A DNA stretch of 20,445 nt from positions 927,932 through 948,376 of the forward strand of contig NW_004797501.1 of assembly GCF_000002075.1 (NCBI RefSeq), written 5' to 3'. The notes beneath the pieces were generated by a model that saw only the letters and a list, made by a program, of their open reading frames with translations, was not told the origin of the DNA and did no database searches. This document shows positions 1 through 20,445 of the stretch, piece by piece (the first letter of the stretch is position 1; every line of letters starts with the position of its first letter). Position numbers and translations under genes: made by a program. Source of the stretch: Aplysia californica. Lineage: Eukaryota > Mollusca > Gastropoda > Aplysiida > Aplysiidae.

Positions 1-52
<52 letters not shown>

Positions 53-55
53 GCG
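1..55. repeat. (TG)n microsatellite
   Basis: Nearly perfect TG dinucleotide repeat from the window edge to about 48, then imperfect; it may extend beyond the window. Confidence 0.97.
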
Positions 56-1395
56 GGCACGCGTCGCTAAGAGAAGACACTAGCCATTTAACTACAGAAG
101 CCGGTTTACTGAGCTATTCAGGCACCTCTCTCTTTGCACTCCATTATAGCTATGCTTAGAGACTAGGGTTATCTACTCAATCCAATGGCTGTGTTTGCCA
201 CCAATATCTTCGAGCTTTGCCATTATTTTCAGTTTAACGATGACGTCTGAGGAGGTTTATCGTTTATTGAAATTAAGATTCCTTTTTTTTTTTCAAATAA
301 AAAATACCGGTATTCTATTTCAGTTCCACCGATGACACGAGACGTCCTGGGAGAAAGGACAAAGGATTGACTCCCAGAACGTGCGAGTCTTGGTAAAAAA
401 AAAAATGAAACTTCGAGCAGGTTGTTTTTTTAAACTCCCAAAAATGGGTAAATTTAAACGGGTCAGCAGTATTCTGTCAGCAAATGTGATCTACTTACTT
501 TATAACACTTTGTCTATTCAGAGACTGCATTTATGTGTTCATGTATAGTGCTTTGTGAAATTTTTATTTTTGTTTTTATCTTGTGGTATATGTTTTGTGT
601 AATTTGATGTTGTCTCCTTTGGCTTGAGAGATCGTCGTTTGTTGATGTCATTTTTCTTCTTAATTCTTGGTGTCTGCTTTATGTATCGACTTCATTATAA
701 GAAAGCAGTTGGAAGTGAAGGGTTGCTACACCAGATTTACGCAAGAAATAGAGTGAAAATGAGCAACTGCAAAATTTGCTATATAAGGTGTTTCGGGTAT
801 GAGCTGTTGAATTATACACATGTTGGTGTTCATAAACTCAGTATAATATATTGCCTTGTGAGTAACATTTTTGCTAGAATGTTGACGATTGTTTGTGCCA
901 TGGTATTACGAACATGTAACATGTAGTCTTGCTTTTTCCATTTATTGGTGAAATGTTAGATACCTATATATCCAGATTTTAGCTGTAAAACGACCAAGCA
1001 CTAAAGCGCCTCAAACTAGTTCTTTTTCCACAGATCATTTTATTCAAACAGAAATACTTTACAGAGTACAGGAAACAATCGAGAAATGTGACATAGTGAA
1101 AAATGTTCATCACCTTCGCTTGCTAAGATCCTTCAATGCGGTGATTTGACAAAAACATTTCTCAAAACACAATGTATTCAAATGTAGACATCTATGTTCT
1201 TTAGTATCTTTTCTTCACTAGAAGCTGATTCGGGGTGCAACTGCGGATCTATAGCATTCACCTAATTTTGTGTTCATCATAATCCTCAATGTGCAAATGG
1301 AATAAAGAAAATGGTTCCCCATACACATGTGTACTTTGGCATTGTCCTTTCTTATTTTAGTTCAAGTGAAATAGAGCACTTTAGAGTTAAATAAA
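56..1395. other. Gene-free AT-rich sequence
   Basis: No supported gene. A 100-codon open frame at 624-926 has no recognisable domain and an AT-driven composition. Several short A and T runs occur. Nothing else identified. Confidence 0.6.
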
Positions 1396-1711
1396 GGGGA
1401 TTCTCATGGTCTAGAGGTTAAGTTGTTTGCCGCTGATTCAATAATACATCTCAGGTTTGAATCCGGATAGCAACGCAAAATTTTCCTCTCTGAAATGTTC
1501 TCCTTTCACATCCGTCACTGCTCTTTAACAACGTTCTGACGTCTGCTTTCGTTTCCACTTTCTGCCCCCACCCCCTCACCTCCTCTGTCCCCCCTCTGGT
1601 CTCCTGACTCTTTCGGCAGCCTTTTTACCTCTACTCCTTGGCGCTTTCTTACTGCTGTCTTTCAGTTTCAGCCACACCCCTGTTGAGCGGGGATATGCGC
1701 TATACAAATGC

Positions 1712-1745
<34 letters not shown>
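1396..1745 (+). repeat. tRNA-derived SINE with (ATT)n tail
   Basis: An internal Pol III promoter is visible: box A TGGTCTAGAGG at 1407-1417 fits TRGYNNARNGG fully, and box B GGTTTGAATCC at 1454-1464 differs from GGTTCGAATCC at one base. A pyrimidine-rich body follows, then GCGCTATACAAATGC and a pure (ATT)n tail at 1714-1745. The CGCTATA-ATT ending resembles LINE-derived tails of animal SINEs, so it was probably mobilised by a partner LINE. The 5' end is approximate. Confidence 0.75.
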
Positions 1746-1984
1746 CTAACATCTAGCCTTCTCGGATAAAGGCGAAAAATCTCGAAGGTCCCGAGTGCAA
1801 GTTGCTCACATTAAAGATCCCTTGCTGGTCCAAAATCGATTTATAAGAGTAGGCTTTGGCCGCCACCTAGGAAAAAATCAAAATTTCCTTCCAACTGAAA
1901 ATGTTTAATGAGTCTGCACGCTCATATGACCTAATTCAGTTGCGAGCGCTGTAAAACACTTACCAAAGAACACTATGCATAACA
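1746..1984 (+). repeat. Diverged dispersed repeat ending in hairpin motif
   Basis: Contains CACATTAAAGATCCCTTG, a phrase I associate with molluscan dispersed repeats (from memory, unverified). Its right part, 1916-1968, is copy A of the GCTCATATGACC...GAGCG repeat found four times in the window. Boundaries are approximate. Confidence 0.4.
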
Positions 1985-1986
1985 TA

Positions 1987-2172
1987 CAACCGAACCTGTC
2001 CAAGACGACCTCCCACTGTCAAGGAGAAAAGTGTTCCTCTTAGGCAGGTGGTCTTTTTTGGACAGTGTCAATAATATATGCAGCAAAAACACAAGGGACG
2101 AAGCGCACGGGGGAGGGGGGGGGTGTACATATGACTGTCTTGGACAGGTGGTAGTTCGAACAGGTTCAACTG
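1987..2172. mobile_element. pogo/Tigger-like MITE
   Basis: A 186-bp non-coding element between TA dinucleotides (1985-1986 and 2173-2174). The left end CAACCGAACCTGT and the reverse complement of the right end CAGTTGAACCTGT match at 10 of 13 bases. ACCTGTCCAAGAC at 1994-2006 recurs inverted at 2137-2149. Pogo/Tigger elements have TA target duplications and ends like CAGTTGAACC. The interior holds another GGCAGGTGGTC-like segment (2043 on), suggesting nesting or internal duplication. No transposase is encoded. Confidence 0.55.
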
Positions 2173-2383
2173 TACTCCAGGACCCATTAGACAAATTTGG
2201 ACCAATACGCCCTAGACTACATCCAGGAGGGGTAATTGTAAAAAATTTCATACATGTACTAACTTATTCCTTAGAGGTGCAAAGAGCCCAATTTTTTTAT
2301 TTTTACTCATGATTCTTCACGATGAAGCATCACTGATCACTAAGTGTGGTGTTAGTCAAAAAGTTAAACTTTAAGGATACATC

Positions 2384-3247
<864 letters not shown>

Positions 3248-3408
3248 CATAAATCCACTTAAACCAAGAACAGCTATAAACCAAAAGAAAATAGAGAGTC
3301 ACCATCTTTTTTTTTCATTATTTGAGCAATCCCTCTAAACTAAAAAACACATCACAAACAAAGAACATTTGGAGACCCAAAAGGTTTTGGTTTAAGAGGA
3401 TTCCACTC
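3248..3408. mobile_element. pogo-like MITE, copy 1
   Basis: A 161-bp element with terminal inverted repeats: AATCCACTTAAACCAAGA at 3252-3269 against the reverse complement of 3385-3402, 16 of 18 bases matching. The outer right end GGATTCCACTC is followed by TA (3409-3410), and TA precedes the left end (3246-3247). A homologous copy lies at about 7449-7619, sharing ATTTGAGCNATCCCTCTA in the middle and TTTAAGNGGANTCCACT at the right end. Non-coding. Confidence 0.7.
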
Positions 3409-3410
3409 TA

Positions 3411-4399
3411 TGTGTTGTCATATTGTGAATTACAATCAAACTTTTAAAAATCTCCAAATCAGGCAATAAATATATAACATATCATACAGTCATGATATAG
3501 CACTACTTGGAGTGAAAAGAGTAACAAAAGTATTCTTATTCAGCAAATGCCACTAGTTGTATTCATAACTCAAGGAAATGAACATCAAAATGTCTAAAAA
3601 TCACAAAAAAGCAACACTGCCCACTTAAAAATGAACATAACAAGTCACTATTGCGAACAATGTGAAACTTTGAAGTCTTCAAGAGGGTCTAATAGATGGA
3701 AAATCTGTCTGCAAAACTTACAGTTGTAAGACGACGACGTTATAATTTTTAAATTCTCCCGATGAGCAGAGAAAAGATTCACTGCAACCCCTCTCCACAG
3801 AGTAAACAGAACTATAGCTTGTTCACTTTCATCTGACCGCGGATAAAGCAAGAAAAAATGAAATCGCTCTGTTTAAGTTAGTTTAACCTTCTCAGATCTT
3901 TCCATACGGGTCTAAAAGTTGGATGACAAGTAGAATCTTAGTAAAAAAAGGCCATAAATAAAGGTTGCTGCAAACTAAAGTTTCGACACATTTACTTTGA
4001 TGTAAACCTAAAGCGGGTCAAAAAAATATTATGGCATTTACAGCGTACACCTAAAACATTCAAAAGTTGACACATTTTCCTCAAAATCACACGCTTAAGA
4101 AACCCGTTTCCAGGGACGGGGTGAGTAACTTTTGAGACTCCCATGGAGCACGTGGAGACGTCTAGACAGCTGGAGGATGAAATCTACAAGCTTACTCTGA
4201 AATATGGGGGCAGGGTGGTGTTGCTGTCTTAAAATGAGCAATTTGTAGGCAAGGTTACTGTATATCATTTATTTAGCGATCTTGTGTATGCATCCAAAAA
4301 GCGGTTTTTAACACAAGGCCTAAAGAGAAAAACTTTTTTATAACAGAATCAAAATATTTTTTTTTTTAGGTCACAGACTTGCAGAAGTACCATGCAAGG
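3411..4399. other. Gene-free sequence downstream of ENDOV
   Basis: AT-rich with poly(T)/poly(A) runs. Frames at 3648-3851 match nothing I recognise. It could belong to a very long ENDOV 3' UTR, but nothing shows that. Confidence 0.5.
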
Positions 4400-4831
4400 T
4401 TTCGTGGGCATTTGTTAATTAATAAACGAGCTAGAATTTTATTTACAAAAGTGAACAAGCTATACATGTAATAATAATAAATAACGAATAATGTATGACA
4501 CATATCCTCTTTCAACAGCAAGCTGTATGCCCTTTCCAATCTATATTATTACCCCAGCAGACTCAAGGACACTCAGAAACATTCTCGGCTTCCCGGGCAG
4601 CAAACAGTCTAATCATATTATTATTTATTTCACAGATTACTCTTTGTTGTTATCTTGTACTTGAACATGGCTCTAACGCGTAGCCTACAGTTGCTGTAGT
4701 GCTCTCTGAACATCCAAAAGCATCTGCACAGGTGCTTAAATCTACATAATTTTGAAGCACAGAAAAATCCTCCATAAAAGCTGGAACCAGACATTAACAC
4801 ACAAACATGTTTTGTAACTTCCTTTTTTAGT

Positions 4832-4882
4832 TTTAGTAGAGGTTTACGGCGCTCGCAACTGCATGAGGTCATATGAGCGCCA
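4832..4882 (-). repeat. Hairpin repeat, copy B
   Basis: On the minus strand it reads GGCGCTC, a 20-nt spacer beginning ATATGACCTCATGC, then GAGCGCC, then GTAAACCTCTACTAAAAC. The arms form a perfect 7-bp inverted repeat, the best preserved of the four copies in the window. Confidence 0.7.
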
Positions 4883-5269
4883 GAAGATTAGAGGTGTTAC
4901 AAGAGAGTAACAAACATAAAAAAGAAGAAGGGGAGATAAGAAGGATAGATGTTTCATTTCATAGATAAGAAGAAGCAAACCACACCAGAGCACCCGCCAA
5001 CCACCCACTTCCATTACACAATAAGGGCACAAATCTCATAAATGAAAGCACAAAAGTAAGGTCTTGTCGGTATACAATATCTGCACTAACTACATGCACA
5101 ATACAGTAGTGGCCTCCTGTTCCATTCAAACAACAATAATAGCCATTAAGTCTTCGTGTGTGATTGGCAGGTGTTCTGGTGTGGTTTGCTTCTTCTGCTC
5201 TATTAAACATCTATCGTCCTCATATATATATCTTGCCTCCTTCTTTTCTTTGTATGTTACTCTCAATTA

Positions 5270-5315
5270 AAACCTCATATCTTCATATTTGTGTTGCAAG
5301 TGCTATAAAACTCTT
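5270..5315 (+). repeat. Hairpin repeat, diverged copy D
   Basis: TTGCAAGTGCTATAAAAC and CTTACCAA match copy A (TTGCGAGCGCTGTAAAAC, CTTACCAA); the ACCTCATAT part is weaker. It lies 17 bp beyond the ENDOV stop, opposite to the gene's sense. Confidence 0.5.
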
Positions 5316-5331
5316 ACCAACATTAAAATCA

Positions 5332-16366
<11,035 letters not shown>

Positions 16367-17216
16367 CACTTTTGTCTCTTTAAAGAACTGAAATCAGTTG
16401 AAACTAGATCTAAGTAGTTCTGCAGTTTCACCAATTTCATTTAACAATTCAAGCAAAAGCCTTCTAGTTCCTTCAGGGTAAGATGTATTGTTAATGTATT
16501 GAGGCCGAGCTAACAAAATTACAAACAACAACTTGAAAGTCACTTATTTGACTTTGATGGCATGGACTTTTTGTTGATGTTGAGCAAAGGCAAAGGAAAA
16601 TGACAAACTGATCATGCTAATAGCAACTGTTGGAATTCAGTGGGAAGAAGAGCGGTAGAGCTTGCTATATATGGTTAACTACGTTTCTTGGATTGCACCA
16701 CGCTGCATAAGCTAAGCGAACTTTCAGGTAGAATCTAGTTTCTAAAGAAATTAGACGACGTGAATTCGTTTCATTGGTACTGCATCATTCTAAATCGAGA
16801 ACCTTTCGTTACTTCCGTAAACAACAACTCAAGAAGGGACGCTACTCTATGGCAATATGTTGCATTTTGCTTGGTTTCATTTTTTATCTTTTTTTTTAAC
16901 GAAATTTATTTCAAATTAATAGATCTAGGATCTAGATCTAGATCTAGTAGCGTAAACATTTTTACTAAATTAATTAGTGTTTTGCCATAAGTTTATTACT
17001 TATTAAGTCCAAAGTTGTTGGTGGCTGTCATGTTGCATTAGTTCTTATCAAAACAAACTGACAATACTGACATGCATGCAGTAGAGTTAATCTTTTACAA
17101 GTGCAAGCACTGTTGAGCACATGTTTCGCACAGTACAATACCCTCTCTGGTACAATATTATATTGTAGATCTGATACTGATCTTCAGATTTTTTGTTCTA
17201 AATATTAAGGTTGGCA
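16367..17216. other. ENDOV 5' flank and possible 5' UTR
   Basis: No promoter motif is convincing and there is no CpG-rich stretch. TTTCAG ending at 16388 on the minus strand may be a 5' UTR acceptor. A short array of ATCTAG units lies at 16922-16948 (AGATCTAGGATCTAGATC). No gene seen. Confidence 0.4.
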
Positions 17217-17435
17217 GACGTCTGTGATGCAATTGTTGTTAGGTAAATCTACTTCGCTGTCACTCGCAGGAGAAGCGAGTTCGATTCCTGAGTCATGAAA
17301 AAAAAAATGATTATCTCGGGCTTTGTGGGGTGTTGTATCCCTTTCAGTCAGCCCGGTTTGGCACAAGCAGGCGGTCAGCCTCATAAATTACCTAAATTGT
17401 GCCGATGGAAGTGTAAAAACATCTAGATTTTACAT
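17217..17435 (+). repeat. Probable tRNA-derived SINE
   Basis: GAGTTCGATTCC at 17277-17288 is a near-perfect box B, preceded by a tRNA-like GCAGGAGAAGC stem region. TGATGCAATTG (17225) is only a weak box A. The body includes GTGCCGATGGAAGTG (17399-17413) and A-rich ends. Ends are approximate and the family is not identified. Confidence 0.5.
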
Positions 17436-18550
17436 TATAAGGAAGATTTTCTATTTGAGTTTTTCATTCAGAATTGTTTTTTGGGGGGAGGGGGTGCTAG
17501 GGAACGTTCAAATCTTTAGTGCGGTCAAAAATTTATCCTCGATTATATAGATCTTTAACAGCTTAGGCGGGTGTATCTATGTCGCCCATACTCTACTTTG
17601 CACAGCAGCAGTTTGAATAAATTTGTCTTCACTTTATTCTATTTTTTCCACCTAACTGAGGCTAGATTTAAACAACTTTTGTTCATATATCTATACTATA
17701 ATTATAGCACTTCCCACTTTTTACACACATTTTTTCATACATGGATCTACGTCACGGCTCACCATGGACAATTTTTAGAGGCAAAACTTGTTACAGGCAG
17801 CTTATTTTAGAGTGCATCAAAAGTTCTCAAAACATATGCGTTCTTAGCATAATATGTCACGATTAGGGAAAGAAAATGACGAACTCGCTTTTAAAGAGTC
17901 TAATATAAACTTTCTAAAATCTGTAGAAACACCCAATTGGATTTTTTTTAAATTAGTAGGGCCTTCATGTATTCATTAAAGAATTTGCAAGCATACAGCT
18001 AACCTTACAAAAATGCTAATCTTTTCAAACCTCTTAATGAGATGCAAGTCATTTGTGCAAAAGCTGTAGAATCTATGTTTGGTAGTTAAGGAAATAGTTT
18101 GCAATAAATTGGGCCAAATTTTTTTTTACCGCAATTCTCCATTCTCGATCAAAATCAATGAGCAACAAGTACAAACTGAAAGAAGTCCTAAACAGAAGCG
18201 AAAAAACAGGAGAGGGAGGGGTAGGGGGCATGTCTTAGCTTTTGGCAGTGGAAGAGCAGAGGAGGGCGAGCGAAAAGCAGAATGACACAAATTCTCAAAC
18301 AAACAAGCAAACAGAAGAGAACGTGAGAACACGTTTACGACAGTTTACGTCTTTCTGTTGTTGTTCTTAATGAGATAAAATTTGGTTACGTTACGGGCAC
18401 TCATTATTTAAGTCAGGGTAAAAGTAAACTTGAGCCCTTCAGTCCCGAACTTAGTTTGTATCCCCTGGTTAAAATTGTTGCCTTGACTTGACGTTATGCG
18501 CGAAATACATTATCTTCCATCTGTCCTTTCCCTCTTTCTTTTCTCTCTAC
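17436..18550. other. Gene-free sequence
   Basis: Nothing supported. A purine-rich segment (18180-18280) gives an Arg/Gly-rich open frame that looks compositional. Confidence 0.5.
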
Positions 18551-18551
18551 G

Positions 18552-18615
<64 letters not shown>

Positions 18616-18620
18616 TCAAA
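18551..18620. repeat. (TC)n microsatellite
   Basis: TC/CT dinucleotide repeat with a pure core at about 18554-18609. Confidence 0.97.
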
Positions 18621-19925
18621 CTCACCCATACAGTGGCTTGAGCCCCCCTCCCCCTCCCAACTCTATCCCAAAGTAAATGAAAGTTGAAACCGTTATGACT
18701 GCACGCAGTGAACACAGGGTGATCAACTTGGCGGTTTGCTCGTTCATCCAATCACTGTTGTCACCGCGTACAGCTATAGGTACCCAGCAGCCACTCAAAT
18801 GTCTTTAGGGTTCAGCAAAGGATGATCCCTTTCCCACGGCCCGCCCTGAAACTCTTCTTGTAAAAAAAAAAGGTAAAAGACTTGATGAAAAAAGAATACT
18901 GTACTGAGAGCTCACGCTCTCCTACCCCTAGCCTAGTGTAGAATTCTGTGCCCCTAGCCCTGACAATGAGGTCGTGACAGTTTACGACAAACTTTCTACC
19001 ACTGACACAGATACCCATGCGCTCATTGGTTCTTTGTTGGGTGGTTCCAACTTTCTCGACCACACAGCCTAATCCAGCTCACAGTAGTAATGTTTGAAGT
19101 GCTGTGTGTGGATGTTTGTGTTTGTGCCACTGAGATTTAACAGTTATAAATCAGGTCGAACTACGTTTAAGGCAACTTTTTCATCACATGAAAATCGATT
19201 AGAGGAAATTTGGAGGTGAATCGGCTTCGTACTCACCATCAACAAGAATTTAACTAAGAACAAAGAGATGGAAAACAAAAGCAACTCTTCTCATTTGAAT
19301 GGTTTTCAAAATGCCGTGGCTCATCGTAAGTATAGAAAAATCATCACTGTTTAGTTCTTATTGCTTGCTATTTGGTGGTAAAGAACTGGAAGCAACCGAA
19401 GCCCCACCCAAATTTTGGTCCACCCACCGCCACTGAACCAAGGATTACTGAACACACCCAAGCGTGCAAGCAGGCATGGATCTCGACGTGATAATAATTA
19501 GACTATTCATTATCGGCAGACACTATGTAATGTAAAGATAATAGTCAGCAGCTCACTTGTTCGAACGTATTATATTTCATTGATCTCACTTTGCACGGTG
19601 CGTATATTTTATCACGATTCAGCGCGTCCATTTCCTTCGTGGATTTTTGTTTTCAAATTTAGGGTTTTTAAACACAATTTAGAGCTTTCCTGTCAGGGTC
19701 GACCGAGCTGAGAGGTATGCCTACCATAGGGCATACATGCATAGCGTCCCAGCGTAAAAACGCCGAGACACTATTATACTCGATAAGAATTATTATCCCC
19801 GAACGGAAATCTGTTAAATCAAATACGTGTAAGTTCATTTGTTATATAAACTGTGGTGCAGTTTTCAACAGTGCGTTGTTTGCCGGTGCTGGTGTGACAT
19901 CCTACAGAATACCCCATCAGAGAAT
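18621..19925. other. Gene-free sequence
   Basis: No recognisable gene. A 7-bp inverted repeat, GTATGCC (19715-19721) and GGCATAC (19730-19736), with an 8-nt loop is present without context. Confidence 0.5.
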
Positions 19926-19946
19926 CCCCCCCCCCCCCCCCTCCCC
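19926..19946. repeat. Poly(C) tract
   Basis: Run of C with one T near its end. Confidence 0.95.
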
Positions 19947-20445
19947 AGATTAAAAAACAACAATCAGCATGACCCTCCCAGACACTGGTTTATGTCATGA
20001 CTCAGTTAATACCATAAACAAAAATAAATAAAACTCGATGCTGGCCTGTACTATCTATATATCTATAGCTTTTTATGTATTTTTTAGCATCCGAATGTTC
20101 CGTACTGTTGACTAACGGAAAAAAGGACGCAATTTTATTTATTTTTTTAATAAAAAGATCACATTGAAATATTTTATCTGTAGATTTATATTTGTGGCGT
20201 GGTATAAAGGTTTGCGGTTAAACCATCCTGTCGTCTTTGAAAAGATTACATTATGTTGAAACATTGTATCCTCAGAACACTTTGCAGTGATTTTCTAAAT
20301 AAGTGTAAGCACTACAATTCAAATTATGACACAACAACATACATGTACCTCAAAACACGATTAGACATCATCCCCACCCATCCCCCTTGCCCTACTGCCC
20401 TCCCTCCCTCCCTTCCTCTCCCTACGCCCACCCTCGATCTCTCTC
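19947..20445. other. Gene-free sequence, pyrimidine-rich at the end
   Basis: AT-rich up to about 20340, then a C/T-rich stretch (20370-20445) ending in CTCTC that may continue as a microsatellite outside the window. Confidence 0.6.

Larger units (their letters stand above)
4400..5331 (-). other. ENDOV: Probable ENDOV 3' UTR
   Basis: Sequence directly after the stop on the minus strand. AATAAA candidates on this strand occur near 4622-4627 and 4438-4445, which would give a 3' UTR of roughly 700-900 nt. No tested polyadenylation site is available, so the end is a guess. Two copies of a dispersed hairpin repeat (5270-5315 and 4832-4882) fall inside this span. Short frames here show no recognisable protein. 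Confidence 0.3.

Noticed and set aside
624-926. 100-codon plus-strand open frame
   Set aside because: AT-rich, no domain recognised, no splice or homology support.
1396-1470. Functional tRNA gene
   Set aside because: Pol III boxes are present, but there is no acceptor-stem pairing and a SINE body plus (ATT)n tail follows.
16367-16700. TATA-box promoter for ENDOV
   Set aside because: AT-rich sequence gives many TATA-like words; none is placed or flanked convincingly.
17217-17300. Functional tRNA gene
   Set aside because: Box B is good, but box A is weak and I could not fold a complete cloverleaf.
18812-19063. 83-codon minus-strand open frame with a CVSGRKFVVNC-like stretch
   Set aside because: No family recognised and no splice-compatible partners found; probably chance.
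19717-19953. 78-codon plus-strand open frame ending in polyproline
   Set aside because: The polyproline is the poly(C) tract; the remainder shows no motif.

Overview
The window looks like nuclear DNA of an invertebrate animal. It is AT-rich, has GT-AG introns, and carries abundant (TC)n, (AT)n and (CA)n microsatellites, tRNA-derived SINEs, a decayed LINE and short inverted-repeat (MITE) elements. The repeat style suggests a marine mollusc; that is an inference from memory of repeat types, not a measured result.

The only gene I can defend is on the minus strand. It has eight coding exons between 16366 (ATG) and 5332 (TAA) and encodes a predicted 381-residue endonuclease V (ENDOV), the inosine-directed nuclease. 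Every exon junction keeps the reading frame with GT-AG signals, and the joined protein runs collinear with animal ENDOV: the GGVD block, the PYIP wedge, FREVP, VDGNG, GVAKT and the GHK block. The first exon adds about 125 residues that the human and bacterial enzymes lack. They begin with a CxxC-x12-CxxC zinc-ribbon-like motif, followed by a CxCxxC cluster and a Ser/Gly-rich linker. This apparent zinc-ribbon fusion is the most interesting observation in the window.

Layout: 1-5331 lies downstream of the gene and holds a (TG)n tract, a tRNA-derived SINE with an (ATT)n tail (about 1396-1745), a pogo/Tigger-like MITE (1987-2172), a large (TC)n-(AT)n tract (2392-2618), a second MITE (3248-3408), and possible 3' UTR with copies of a small hairpin-bearing repeat. 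5332-16366 is ENDOV. Its introns hold a second copy of the 3248-3408 MITE, a hAT-like MITE with an 8-bp target duplication close to the exon 7 acceptor, and, in the 4.4-kb first intron, a 5'-truncated LINE inserted into a SINE, an unidentified coding-like relic, a cluster of four short direct repeats and large microsatellites. 16367-20445 is the 5' flank; I find no second gene there, only a likely SINE, microsatellites and homopolymers.

No rRNA gene, functional tRNA, CRISPR array, operon or bacterial-type signal was seen.
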